From Closterium sp. Naga37s-1 (taxonomy: Eukaryota > Streptophyta > Zygnematophyceae > Desmidiales > Closteriaceae): a stretch of DNA of 64,000 nt. Within the stretch, counting starts at the first letter, position 1. Every line of letters starts with the position of its first letter. Below are positions 42,415 to 54,114 of the stretch, one piece after another. The stretch is from assembly GCA_947471745.1 (NCBI GenBank), contig CANJKZ010000768.1, positions 387,501 through 451,500 of the forward strand. The letters are read 5' to 3'. Both the position numbers and the translations under genes were made by a program. The notes under the pieces were generated by a model. That model did not search any database, had not been told where the DNA came from, and saw only the letters and a program-made list of their open reading frames with translations.

Positions 42415-45400
42415 TTACGCAGTAACTCCCTTGGAAGCCAGGAATTCAGCCATCTGTGCCTGCCTCTTCTCGGCCAACGCTGGGAGGAACTTCTTCCGGC
42501 CAGGCACAACCTCAAGCGTGCAACCAGCAGCCTCAAGCTTTTCCCAGGCAGCTTCACTGAAAGAAGCCGCCTTGATGGTCACCTTGGTGGAAATCTCGCC
42601 ATCACCCAAGATCTGAAGCAAGGGACATCAGAAATACATCATAATAATAAATGTATGAAGTAAAACCAGGGGCATAAGAGGGAAGGTCAGGGTTGAGAGG
42701 GACAAAAGAGGGGGGCATCAGTGCTTTCGCAGGAAGCATAAGAAAAATCAGCCTCCGAAGTCCTCAATCAAAAATAAGAAGTCTCAACCTTCAGTGTAAG
42801 CCTGTGCCTGGTTCGCGATCAGACATCGTCAGGATTCCATCCTCTACAATGCCCCCCACACAGACATCATTGCCCTCCAAAAACCCCATTTCCTCCCAAT
42901 CCCCCACGTTCAGCGACACATACTACCGTACCCAAGACAACGCCAGTCAACGCACCTTGAGTGGCAGCCGGCGGTCGCGGCCAGAGGGGTTGAGAATGCC
43001 ATCCTCAACAAGGCTCTCCAGAGACACCTCCTCGCCCACCTCCAGTCCAATCTCCTCCAAATCACCCACGTTCTACAAAAGTCAACCCAAGTAAACAGAA
43101 GTCAACGCCAGTCAACGCACCTTGAGTGGCAGCCGGCGGTCGCGGCCAGAGGGGTTGAGAATGCCATCCTCAACAAGGCTCTCCAGAGACACCTCCTCGC
43201 CCTCCTCCAACCCCATCTCCTCCAAATCCCCCACGTTCAGCGTCACATACTTGGGCAGACCCGCGCCCATGCCCCCCGCAATGCCCTTCAGCTTCGGAAG
43301 ACGCCTGTACAGGGGCATCTGCCCGCCCTCGAACCCGTGCCTCACGCCCGGCCCGGACCTGGACTTCTGCCCGCGCATGCCGAACCCACAGCTCGCGCCC
43401 TGGCCTGCCGCGTGCCCGCGCCCCTTGCGCTTCTCCTGGCGCCGGGATCCCGGCTGGGGGGCCAGGTTGTTCAGGCGGAACCGCTCTGCAGGTGGGGGAG
43501 AAGGGGGGAGAAGAGGCAAGATGTGGGGGGGGGGGGGGGGGGGGAAGGAGGGAGGCGGAATGGGCGTGAGCAGGAGCAATAAGGGGCAATGGGAGTGAGA
43601 GGGGAAAGAGCAGGATGGGCGCTGGAGGGGAAGGATGGGGGCGGGATGGGTGTGAGCAGGAGCGGGTAGTGATGAGAGGGTAAGAGCAGGGGAGACGTCG
43701 AGAAAAGATGAGAGGATGAGAGAGAATGAGAGGGGAGGGAGTGGATGGTTTAGGGCGACGTCAAAGACAAATTGCGGTGGCATCAGAAAGTTATTTTCTC
43801 TTTCAATGAGAGCGAGGCTCTCTAAAGAAGTACGAATACAAATAGTAACAAACGCATCACGCGCCACTGGGAGAGCGAGCTAAAACTAAACGCCTGTTTA
43901 AGCAACAAACAAAAAAATGCCGCAAATAAAGAGACAGATGGCAAATGGAGAGAAAAGGACGAACGAAAGACCATGGATGGAAAGAAAAAGGTAATGGCCC
44001 TGAGGCTTTTGTGTCAACACCGGAACCAAGACATTTGTAGAAAGAGAGAGACGGAAGAACCAGGGAAGCGAGGCCACGGGAGGCAAATCGAGCGGCTCTC
44101 AGAACAAAGCGACAGTAAATCGTCATGCTGAAACGTCAGGGCGTTGGGACTATTTCTGACATCCTAGAGCCGGTGTCCAGACAATGGTACGGACACGAGG
44201 GGCGTCGTCAACGAGGGCACGAGGGGAAGGCTGCCGACGGTAGAATCGAGACGAAAAGGACGAACGGAATGAGAGAGGAAAGGGACGACGAGACGGAAGA
44301 TCCAGGGAAGCGAGACCACGGGAGGTGAATCGAGCGGCTCTCAGTGAAATGCGACAGTAAATCGTCATGCTGAACGTCAGGGCGTTGGGACTATTTTTGA
44401 CATCCTAGAGCCGGTGATTTGACATTTTCAAGTACGGCAACCAACGCTGGAGAATTTCACGGGGAAACGAGAGCGATATTAACGAGGAATAAGAGGGGAA
44501 GCTTGATGACGGTGGAATGAGACAAAAGGGGCGAACGGAACAAGGGAAAGGGATGAAGCGAGAACGACGAACGCGACAAACGCCACGCGCCAAACCGGGG
44601 GAGGAGGTAGGAGTGGCTGCACACTTCAGAATCAAGAGACTCGAGCAACTGGAAAAATTTGAGCGATGGAAGAACCAGGGGAGCGAGAGAACGGGAGGTA
44701 GATTGGGCGGCTTTCAGTGAAATGCGACAGTAAATCGTCATTCTGAACGTCAGGGCGTTGGGACTAATTTTGACATCATCAAGCCGCGATCTGCAACCGC
44801 ATTCTCGACACTTCAAATGCTGCTCCCGATCAATATCATTCCCAACCACATCGTTTAAAATCGAGCTCCGTGACGTCTCAAAACTGCTCCCCGTCGGTGT
44901 GAACTCGCGTAAGAAGTGACAGAGAGGTACCAGTTAAATCGCTCGAAATCATTCCCACGCCGCCTGACCTGATCCCTTCAAGCACCTAAAACCCTAGTCG
45001 ATGCTAGTATTGAGGGGAGGGAATAACCCTGAAAACAAGCCTCCAGCTGAAACTGAGGCCCGAGAAGAGAATTAGAACCTCTTGGCAACACTGTTATAGA
45101 AGCTCTCCGGAGAGACTGCCATTTGCTGCCATAAACTATACCCGTACTCTAAAAATACGACTGTCTAAGGTCTCGACGCTACCTATCGACATCCCTCAGA
45201 CTCGCTCAGTTATCAAGAACGCCTCCGTCAACAGCGCTGTAAATGGTCCCGTCAACGAGTCCGTCGAACGGTTCACCAGGTCGAGCTGATTACAGTCATG
45301 GCTCTGCTCTACAGCTACTCAGTGGTGGAACAGCTACATTACCGCAGCCACTGATTCCTAACAGCTGCTCTCTCTACATTACAACCAAGCGACTTTCATG

Positions 45401-45931
45401 CTTGAAGGGCTCTTCTTGACAGCTCTCCTGTAAGGACCTCCTACATCATCCGCCTAGCCACAGCACCTGTTACCTGTTCTTCATACCACAGGTCCTCTGC
45501 CTAGCACAGCCGCTCACCTCACCTTGCGTGGCGGCGTCGGCGGAGGCCTGAGCGCGCACGGCAACGGCGGAGGGAGTCGCCGTGGCGGCAACTCGGCGGG
45601 GAGCGGAGATGGCTGCCCCGCGGAAAGAGACGGAGGCGGACGAAGAGAGGGCCTGGAGAAGACGGAAGGGAGACAGATCTGGAATGAGTGACGGAGCAAG
45701 ATAGATATAACGAGAGGAAGAGGTGTTAAATGATGAAACGGGTGAGTGGCCGTGAGGGAAACAAGCACATCGATTTCTAACAATACAGTAACGAGTGGGA
45801 AACGAGCCGGGGTGTGTAGGTGTGCTGGGAAATGCCAATGATGCCTCTACGAAGCTCACATTTTGAGATCTCGACGCAGCGAGCGAGAGGCTGCTCATCT
45901 GCGCTTGCGCAGGCGCTAGGAGCGACGCCAT
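42415..45931 (-). CDS. RPL15: Plastid 50S ribosomal protein L15 (bL15c), nuclear-encoded
   Basis: Four exons: 45931-45860, 45652-45523, 43485-43121 and 42612-42415, with GT-AG junctions in consistent phase, giving about 254 residues. The first two exons encode a Ser/Ala-rich transit peptide ([20 protein letters not shown]...). Exon 3 carries the L15 core: [52 protein letters not shown] and [13 protein letters not shown]. Exon 4 gives [15 protein letters not shown] and ends SKGVTA. The protein binds 23S rRNA in the large plastid ribosomal subunit. Its length fits other plant L15c proteins. The 3' end of exon 3 is tandemly copied downstream (42787-43078). A second RPL15 gene begins at 63758. 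Confidence 0.93.
42787..43078 (-). repeat. Two extra copies of the RPL15 exon 3 end with donor site
   Basis: 42957-43073 repeats [20 protein letters not shown]...RRLPLK, 39 codons, followed by the same GTGCGTTGAC donor and preceded by TGTAG, a usable acceptor, in phase 0. 42787-42930 is an older, diverged copy. Both lie in intron 3, so the nearer one could be included as an extra cassette without shifting frame. Confidence 0.75.
43860..44790. repeat. Three tandem copies of a repeat of about 240-370 bp in RPL15 intron 2
   Basis: The block GCGACAGTAAATCGTCATGC ... TCAGGGCGTTGGGACTATTT recurs at about 44110, 44350 and 44725. It is followed each time by diverged GA-rich sequence and a GGGAAGCGAG-ACCACGGGAGG-like end. 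No coding support. Confidence 0.8.
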
Positions 45932-46794
45932 GGCTGGCCCAGAACACAGCTACCTTGAATCGCGGAGAAATAATACCCAAGCACCAAGGATGAAGGAAAA
46001 TGAGCTCCTTGAAAACCCTAGAGAGGAGGGGAGGGTGAGCGCAGAGAAGCTTGGAACATGAAGCAGGAGAGGGAGCCCGTGCTGGCGAAGAGTTTGAGGT
46101 ACCCTGCTCTAACGATTTGTGAACGAAGCGTAGGAAGTCTTACGAAATAAAAAGTTGTAGACTCGCGAGATTTCGCCAGCTAGTTCTCGGACTTCTGCGA
46201 ACCAGTTTCTGGTGCGAGTTTCGGGCAGACACTGCCCTGTCACCACCTTCTGTGCTTTGTTTTGATGGGCGAAGACGTGGCGTCTCAGTCCTTTCTGGAT
46301 GACGCTGACGTGGTGAGAAAAGCCAGAGGATGTTCTAGGTGGCAACAACCATTCCCGAGGGTTCAGGGTTCAAATTCGGTAAGCTGAACCGATTGACTGA
46401 CTTACTGTACTGTACGTTTACCCATGGAGCTTATTTGTCACAAACTTACGAAGTAGGTACACCCGTGCGCACAATATCGAATCATGCTGGTAGTTGCACG
46501 GTAGTGAGTACAAAGGTCAGTTCAGTTCAGCGGATTTGCATCGCATCGCATCAGCGCAGCAGTCAGGTCGTTTGTTACTGAACTTTCATGCGACTACTAA
46601 TTAAGGGAAATGTGGAAAGATCCATCAGTTTCAGGACTAATTTTGGGACCTTCTCTCATGCATGACCAATTTCAGACGGAGTGAGAGAGAGCTGGGTAGA
46701 ATTCTGATCCAGAGTGCTCAGTTTCTGACCGTCAAGTGCGGTAGATTCGAACCCGCCATACAGGACACATACAGGCGATTGTAGTATCGTCCGA
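45932..46794. other. Bidirectional spacer between RPL15 and the PC-esterase gene
   Basis: The two genes diverge from this 863-bp region, which must contain both promoters. Other than the 20-bp conserved element I see no gene. Confidence 0.6.
46294..46313 (-). promoter_or_regulatory. 20-bp conserved upstream element of RPL15
   Basis: On the coding strand it reads CCACGTCAGCGTCATCCAGA, 363 bp before the ATG at 45931. The identical 20 bp occurs 367 bp before the second RPL15 gene (63372-63391). It contains an ACGT core and two spaced TGACG half-sites (reverse strand), as bound by plant bZIP/TGA factors. The surrounding 100 bp is only partly conserved. It might instead lie in a 5' UTR. Confidence 0.6.
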
Positions 46795-48407
46795 ATGGCG
46801 GAGGCGCTTACCATGCCGCTCTCTGTCTCACTGTCGCATCAACGCCAGCATAATCAAAACGGCTCTCACAATCCCTCCGACAAGCCAAATTCGCTCCTCC
46901 GCAGCACGGCTTCCACAATCACCCGCTACCGATCGCCGGTCGCATGCATCCAATCCGTCGCCGTAGTCGCCGTCGTCGCGACGGTCGCCCTGCTCCTCCT
47001 CTTCGCACCCGGTGGTTACCAACGGCTTTTTCGCGACAGCCTCTTCCTCGCTAAGTACCACAGCAGCGGTGGGAACGATCTCCCACAGAAAGACCAACTT
47101 CAACCAGCTCCAGTCGCAAATCCCCGCCAAAAATCCCCTCTCCTTCGTGAGAATTCTAAAAAAACGCCCCGTCAAAACCCCGCTCTCATTCCCGGCTCAT
47201 CCGTCACGTCTCTGGCAGCTGTCAGCGCGTTTCGAACCCGCCACACGTGCCTGGCCAATCACAGCACGTGGCGCCTCGACCCCGTGCCGCACCTGCTCCC
47301 CTGGACGGCGCCGTCGAGCAGTGGCTGGGGCGGCTGGCAGTGTGATGTGGCATGGACCGTGAATGCGTCGGCCACGTCAGATGGTGGTGGTGATCGCGTG
47401 GCATGGGGAGAAGCTGATAAGGTGGTGCTGCAGGGGAGGCCGGCGAGGGATTGGCGGGTGAGGCAAGCTGTGAAATATCGGTGGTTACCACATGGGAAGT
47501 GTGGGCGGTGGGACGAGGTGGGGAGCGGCGAGATAGCGGAGCTGCTTAACGGGAGGAGGATGCTTATAGTGGGTGACTCAATAAGCGGGATGATGTTCTT
47601 TTCCCTGAGGAATCACCTGATGCAGAACCAATCAGTCACTAAGGAAGGAGCAGCAGCATCAGCAGCAGCAGCAACAAGATCAGAAGCAGGCATGGAGGGT
47701 TCTGAAAAGCTTCCCGTCTGGGATGTAGTCCCCGGGTTTTGCAAGGAGAGGACTGATTTTGCTGAGCTGGCAACGCGGCCTGCGTTGGCGACGTGTAACG
47801 AATTAAAGGCGGGAAACGCATCAGTCGTGTATATAAGAGATGACGTCCTTAGCACAGCAGCTGATGCTGTATTCATTTTTCCCGGGCAGATTTCCATACC
47901 CTGGTTCGACCAGATCCAGCCTGGTACAGGAACATCTATTCTTTTGATAAACCGTGGGGCACACTATAAAGGGGATAGTCAGTTCATCCCTCAGTTAAAC
48001 GAAACCCTTAATCAAGTGGGGTGGCCGCTCCTGATCTGCTGATTATATACCGCAGCACCCCACCGGGTCATGCCCACTGCGACCGGCTGAAATCTCCCCT
48101 TAGAAAGCGGCAAAACCCGATGAAATTACCCTTTCATTGGGGTGATTTTGTTGGTCAAAACGCTGTGGCGAAGCAGCTTGAGGAGGGAATTGGAGGGGTG
48201 TTTCTGGATGTAGACCCGATGACAGTGCTGAGACCGGATGGGCATCTGCAGCCACCTAGGGATTGCCTGCACTACTGCCTGCCTGGTCCCCCAAATGAAT
48301 GGGTGAGACTGCTGTATCATATGCTGAAAGACCTGCTTTTGTCAGAATATATTTTATATATATCTTGTATAAGTGCATGTAGTTCTAGGTTTAGTGTAGT
48401 CCCATAG
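46795..48407 (+). CDS. PC-esterase (TBL/PMR5-type) acyltransferase, interrupted at its stop codon
   Basis: The N terminus has a signal anchor (about residues 44-66, VAVVAVVATVALLLLF), consistent with a Golgi type II protein. The esterase domain has the family's GDS nucleophile block (LIVGDSISGMMFFSLRNHLM, about residue 260) and the DxxH block (DCLHYCLPGPPNEW, 48261 onward) that completes the Ser-His-Asp triad. TBL proteins O-acetylate wall polysaccharides. The frame changes at 48010-48020, at a GTGGGG run: one missing G would explain it, and no intron signal is seen. A copia composite inserted at 48340, replacing the stop after ...KDLL, so translation now runs 22 residues into the LTR. Either lesion may make it a pseudogene. 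Confidence 0.75.
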
Positions 48408-48559
48408 TTGTCCTGTGTGGTGGTGCACCACTCCTTGCATGCTTCTCCTCTATTTGTACTTGTCATTCTATAGTTCAACCATCTTCTTGCTTGGACATCT
48501 CTCTCATGCCTAGGTCAAACCCTAAGCTCCTAGTCCTAGCTATGCCTACTATTTCAACA
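48340..48559 (+). repeat. Left LTR of the composite (family D, 220 bp)
   Basis: It begins TGTCAGAATATA and ends CTATTTCAACA, followed by the primer-binding site TGGTATTAAGAG (48560-48571). It shares little with the right LTR except the last 33 bp. Confidence 0.85.
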
Positions 48560-48571
48560 TGGTATTAAGAG
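48560..48571 (+). other. Primer-binding site of the left LTR
   Basis: TGGTATTAAGAG follows the LTR directly and matches the initiator-Met tRNA-type site of A1 (TGGTATTAAGAGC). Family B sequence begins at the next base. Confidence 0.8.
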
Positions 48572-48892
48572 TTGATTAAAACAAGGAGATACAATAATAT
48601 ATAAAAGAGTACAAGGAATACGAAGAGGTACGGTTGTAACTACTTTACTGTTGCTGTTGCGGTTCGATACAGTGACGACTCGGGCAACTGCTCTGTAGCG
48701 AGTCAGTTGTGTGTCCTTGCTGTCGCGCTGTATTCGTCAGATCAAAGGTCGCTGACCTTTGACTTCCCCCTAACCTCCAGCGGTTGCTTCAACCTCCGAG
48801 GGTTGACTCGCAGGTGCCTCGATATACTTTGCTTCGCTTGTGTCTTGGTGTTTCGACACGACAGAGGCGCTTAAGACCGATTGTTTCCAACA
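48572..48892 (-). repeat. Family B 3' LTR, truncated
   Basis: It lacks about 126 bp of the inner-to-outer end present in the 5' LTR and stops at TTGATTAAAAC, where it meets the D primer-binding site. Confidence 0.88.
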
Positions 48893-48904
48893 CTCCCCTT
48901 CGCT

Positions 48905-51561
48905 TCTGGAGTGTCGCTGACGTGGCTCTGTCCAGTCAGCAGCATGCAGTATTCGAACTTCTGCTTTCCGAGCTTCTTGGTCAGGTAGTCAGCTGCCATC
49001 TCGGACGTGGGGCAGTATGACAGCTCGAGCCTCCCTTTCTCGATCTCGTCCTTCACGAAGAAATATCGCAGGGCGATGTGTTTTGTCCTGTTCGCGAAGC
49101 CGCTTTTGTTGGCGATGCGAATTGCCGACTGGTTGTCGCAGAACAGAGTGAAGCTAGGTAACTAAGCCAGCTTCGCTTCTTCCAGCAGTTCGCGAAGGTT
49201 AAGTCCTTCCTTGGTGGCTGAACAAAGTGCAATATATTCAGCTTCGGCTGACGAGAGAGCTATTAATTCCTGCTTGCTCGACTGCCAAGAGATAGGTCCG
49301 ATGGGTTCGAGGCGGTAGATGTAGCCAGTGCGAGAACGCCTGTTGTCGGAATCGCCAGCGTGATCGGCGTCGACGTAGCCGATTAACTTAGGCGGCGTAG
49401 TTGCGTTCTTGTAATAAGTTAAGCCGATCGTTGAGGTGCTGACGAAGTAGTGAAGAGCGCGGTCGAGTTCCGCTAGGTGTTCCGCTTCGGGCCTCTTGAG
49501 ATAGGTGGCGAGTTGGCTTGCAGAGTACGATAGGTCTGGGCGGCAGGTGACAGCTGCGAAGAGGAGGCAGCCCAGTTTTCTCTGGTAGTCGCGTATGCCG
49601 GCGGGCTTGAGTAGAGCGGAGCCTTCCTTGTTGTTTCCTGGCGTGTAGCGGTATGGCGTGGAGATGGCTGTCGGTGTGAGCGTAAAGCGTTTAGCAATGG
49701 TGTCGGCATATTTCTCGGCGCTGAGGTAGATCGCGTCCTCCTCTTCCCGGATGTTGAGGCCGAGGTACTGAGTGACGGTAGATGAAACTGTGAGCGTGAG
49801 ATCTCGCTGCAGCTCCCCTTCGAACCAGGTAGTGATGCCGTCAGTTGAGCCGATGTAAAGGAGATCGTCCACGTAGACGATTAGTAGGATGTAGTCGTCG
49901 TTTTCCGTGAGCCGGTACATGCCTTGATCGTGCGGTAGTTGCTTGAAGCCGATGCGGATGAGGCGAGCGTGCAGGTACTGTTGCCACAGTCGCGGAGCCT
50001 GCTTGATGCCGTAGAGTGACTTGAGTAGCTGGCAGACTTGGTTAGGTTCTCTGTGGGAGCCGTGCGGTAGCTCGACGAAAATTTCTGCATCAACAGGTGC
50101 GTAGAGAAACGCGTTCGCGACGTCAATTTGCCGCAGCTTCTTCTTCTTCATGGCGGCGATTGCGAGGAGAATGCGTAGTGAGGTGTGGCGGCTAACCGGA
50201 GCGAAAGTTTCGGTGAAGTCGCGTCCGTGTTCTTGGTCGAAGCCGCGTACAACCCAGCAAGCTTTAAATTTGTCAATGGTACCGTCAGCCTTTGTCTTCA
50301 CACGGAAGACCCATTTCCCGGTGAGAATGGTCTTGTTCCGTGCTACGCCGATGGGAACTACTTTCCACGTGTTGCGTTCCTCCAGTGCCTTCAGTTCCTT
50401 GTCCATGGCTTCGCGCCATTTTTCCTTATGCTCCCCCCCCAGAGCATGTTGAACTGTCGCATGCTCTTTAGGAATGGCTGCGCCGTGGACTGCGGTGACG
50501 AGACCGAGGATTTGGAGCCCACTCTGTGTGTAGCGAGGGAGTGAAGTATCCTCTGGATAAACTGCTTCGTCTCCCGCTTCTGGATCAGGTGCGAAATTAG
50601 GTCCTACGCGTTCTGCTTCGTCGGTGTTGACTTGTGCAGGTGTAACGTAACCGTTGTCGGCAAAGTGGTAAAAGACTTCGGCGTTGTTGCTTTCGCGTGG
50701 ATTTTCGTCATCCATTGGGACATCGACGGAGCAGTACGGGAGGGGTCCGGCTTCTTCCGAGGCTCCTTCCACGTTCTGCTCGTCCCAGTCAGCTTCGTCT
50801 TCTGCCGAAGCGAAGGCTCGGTCTCCACGGAAGCCACCTGTGGGGTCTTGGTTTTCGTCCAGGTTGGCAAGGTACGTTTGCAAGGTGAGCCGCTCGTAGA
50901 AAATGACATCACGTGCTGCCACTGTTTCTTTTGTCTCGACGTCAAAAATCTTCCATGCGTTGTAATGTTTTTCGATGCCCAGGTGTAGTCCCCACTGTGC
51001 CCGTTGGGAGAATCGTCCTGCTCGTGCAGATGGAGGTCGGTACTGTACCATGCAGCCGAAGACTCGTAACATTTTTGTGCTGCCCAGTTTTCCTGTCCAC
51101 AGCAGATGCGGTGATGTGTTGTTCGGTAGTGACGACGAAGAAAGCAAGTTGTGCAGCATCACGGCGTGGTCCATTGCTTCTGGCCACTGGTGAGTGGGTA
51201 GCCGCATGCCACGTAACAGTTTCCGCATGGTGTTCTGGAGGGTCCTGTTCATCCTCTCTGCTACACCCTGCTGTTGATGGGCGTAGGGAAGGGAAATGAG
51301 CCGCTTGATTCCTCTCTCTGCCAGGTACTGCTTGAACCTTTGTGAGGTGTATTCTCCTCCCCCGTCTGACTGGAAGCTTTTTAGTTTGACGCCCGATTCC
51401 CTTTCTGCTACGGGGAGCCAGGCGACGAACGCTTCGAACGCCATATCCTTGCTTGGAAGATTCAGGTGCCAAACGTAACGTGTCGCGGCGTCGATGAACG
51501 TGATGGTGTAGTTGTACGTGTTCTGCCCCGGCTCGCGATTGTACAGGATGTCGCTGTACAC
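48905..51561 (-). pseudogene. Family B integrase-RT-RNase H
   Basis: An open frame of 799 codons (51561-49162) has the integrase contexts SDGGGEYTS and QGVAERMNRT, RT with KWVFRVKTKADG, KQAPRLWQQY and YVDD (about 49865), and the start of RNase H (ELIALSSAEAEYIAL). A TAG at 49162-49164 interrupts RNase H, which continues in frame (CDNQSAIRIA, RTKHIALRYF) to the polypurine tract before the 3' LTR. With one stop and one shift it is nearly intact. Confidence 0.88.
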
Positions 51562-54059
51562 CTTCTCGAGTGGCGCGTAAGCGGTGCGCTTGGGTTATGG
51601 TGAGACGCGAACGGTCGATGTGGTAAGTCAGCTTCAGGGCAGGTGAAGCACGTTCCGCGTACTCGTTGAAGTTCTCTTCCGTCGGTCAGTAGTAGTGAGT
51701 CCTTGTCAAGTACTCCTGCTCTTATCGTATTGTTTAATACCGTGTTGCTTGGGTGTCCCATCCTTGCGTGCCAGGTGCTTTCGTCGGCGCGATGTCCAGC
51801 TGATCGTCGGTACAGATCGGAGTTGGAGTAGAAGTTGGCGGTGAAGTTGGCGCTACGATGAACTTCTCGTGGTGCTGGGTGTAGTTGTTGCGCGGGTGTC
51901 GGTGGTGTGTCGTCGATGAGGAGCGGTGCCGTTGAAGGACCAGCAATTGGTGTTGACGTTCCTGCTACTGCCGTTGATGGTTCTGCTACTGCCGATGTTG
52001 TCTCTGCTGCTGCCGATGTTGTCTCTGCTGCTGCCGATGTTGTCTCTGCTGCTGCCGATGTTGTCTCTGCTACTGCTGATGTTGTCTGAATTGTTGCTAA
52101 CGCCCTTGTTCTTTCTGCCTCAGGGATGGTGTGTGAATACCAGAAGCCTTCTGGACTGAAGTCTGGATCAAGGTCTGGAGGATGGGTCCAGGAGGTGAAG
52201 GTGACGATGCCGTCGCTGTCAGCTGTGCCAAGATCTGGGACAAAATCGAGAACGAAGACGTTGTTTTTGAGGATCGCCTTGCCGATGTAGAGTCCTCCTC
52301 TCCCGTGATACAGCTTGAATTCTTGGGTGGTGCTGTCTGCTTCGAGGTGAATCCCTTTCGCCATTAGCTGACTGACGCTCAGTAAGTTGTAGCCGAGTCC
52401 TTCCGCGATTAGTACCTTTGACATCTGTAGTATAGCGTTTGTTTCCCTTGACTGAAGTTGAACTACGCCTTGTCGTCGTGTTCGCAGGTTCTGATTGTTG
52501 GCGACTGTAATGACGACTTCGCGTTGAAGTTGGTGTTCTTGTTGAACGAAGCGTCCCGAGGAGCACATGTGCTGTCCGCAGCAACTGTCCAAGAACCATG
52601 TTTCCTTTCCGGATGGTTCGCTTTGGGCGATGGCGGCGTATGTCGGGTTCGGCTGAAGTGACTCGCGGCGGGGTGTGGTTTCGTCGAGTTGTTCTTCCGG
52701 TGAGTAGTGTGGTGGTGACTCGGTGATGCAGGAGTCACTCAGCTTTGCCATGCAGCTGACGATGTTTCTTGCTCCTTGTGCAGGTTGTCCCGTTGAAGTT
52801 GTTGAAGCTTGAACCTGGATCGTGGGATTTGCTTGCGTTGAGGCGATTTGGCTGCTTGAAGGTCGAAGTTGCCGCTGTGGAGTTGTTGACTGTTGACGAT
52901 TCGGGCAGTGCGTACGCGGGTGTCCTGAAGTTTTGCAGATGTGGCAAAACGGAGGTACTGGCTTCGGTTGTTGCTGCCGGTTGTTGTTGTTGTTGTAGCG
53001 TCGCTGAGTGTGGAACGCGAATTCCGGTGCTGATGTCTTCTTTTTGTGTCGTTCTTCTTGCAGGTCCATGTCTTGTTGCTCGGCGTGGATTTCGGCGCAG
53101 AGTGCTGCTTCGGAGAATCTTCCATGTGCTCGGAGAATAGCTTTCATGGCGCGCCATTGAGGACCGAGGCCGCCGATGATAACTGTCACGAAGGCGTCTT
53201 CAGATATCAACCCTCCGCATCGAAGGAGCTTGTCGCGCAGTTCGCGACAGCGGCTGATATATGCCATCCCCTTTTCTCCCGGTTTCATTTCAACTGTTGT
53301 CAGTCGCGCCATTAACCGACTTTGACTTACACTGTCTGTTGCTTGATACAGGCTCTTCAGGTGGTTGTACGCGAGCCCCGCGGAGTTGCCGTAACCCCGG
53401 TAAGATCGTATGTTCTGCTGTTGAGTCGGGGTGATGTTCCTCAGTAGAATCGTGTACGCCATCATTGATTGATAGGTGTACTGCTGCTTCTCGTACTGTG
53501 TGCCGTTTGTTGGGTATGGCAGGGACCCGTCGAAGAAGCCAAGTATTTGCGCGCCTTCCATCATCAGCTCGAATTCAAACGACCAGGTGAAGAAGTCCTT
53601 TCCATCGAATGGTCTTGACGTCTGCATCTTCAGAATGTGTGCGAACTGCGACTGAACTTGTAATGCGTCCAGTGACCTTTCTTGTCCAGGTGAAGGCTGC
53701 GGGTGTGGCATGAAGCTGATGGACCCGCGCTCGTACGGAGCAAAGGTAGGCTGCTGTTGTTGATTTCCTCGTGCATATGATGAGCCGTCGAGACTCATAG
53801 GCGTTGCTCCGTTGTTGTTGCTGTTGTGTGACTGCGCAGGTGCCGATTGCTGGTGTTGCTCGTAGAAGGACATGAAGGAGAAGAACTTCTCCATCATGCT
53901 TTGGTCGAAGTCTGCAGGTTGGTTCGTGGGAGTCTCGGTAGACGTCGCCCTTGGTCTCGTTGCCGTGCCCTCCTCTGTCTGTAGGCCAGAGGCAGGAGGT
54001 GGAGTAGGTGTAGTGCCCTGGGAGCCGTTGGAGTTGCTCCTTTCTTTTTGTGTAGCCAT
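51562..54059 (-). pseudogene. Family B gag-protease-pre-integrase
   Basis: The likely start is ATG 54059 (MATQKERSNSNG); an in-frame ATG at 54110 overlaps the primer-binding site. A Gln/Ser/Thr-rich head precedes the UBN2-type gag domain (RPFDGKDFFTWSFEFELMM), a canonical zinc knuckle CHICKTSGHPRTHC and a protease region whose usual DSGA is DSCC, probably inactive. The pre-integrase HARMGHPSNTVLNN follows. One frame change near 51590 separates it from integrase. Confidence 0.8.
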
Positions 54060-54114
54060 GCCTGTTGATGTTGTCGGTATAGAAGTCGAATTCCCCCTGA
54101 TAGCTCTCATACCA

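Noticed and set aside
46735-46775. GGTAGATTCGAACCCGCC resembling a tRNA T-arm
   Set aside because: No consistent T-stem or acceptor stem can be drawn around it. It is probably chance.
50933-50950. TCTCGACGTCAAAAA in the B element
   Set aside because: A weak palindrome-like match that is simply coding sequence (FDVETK) of the integrase C terminus. It has no flanking duplication.
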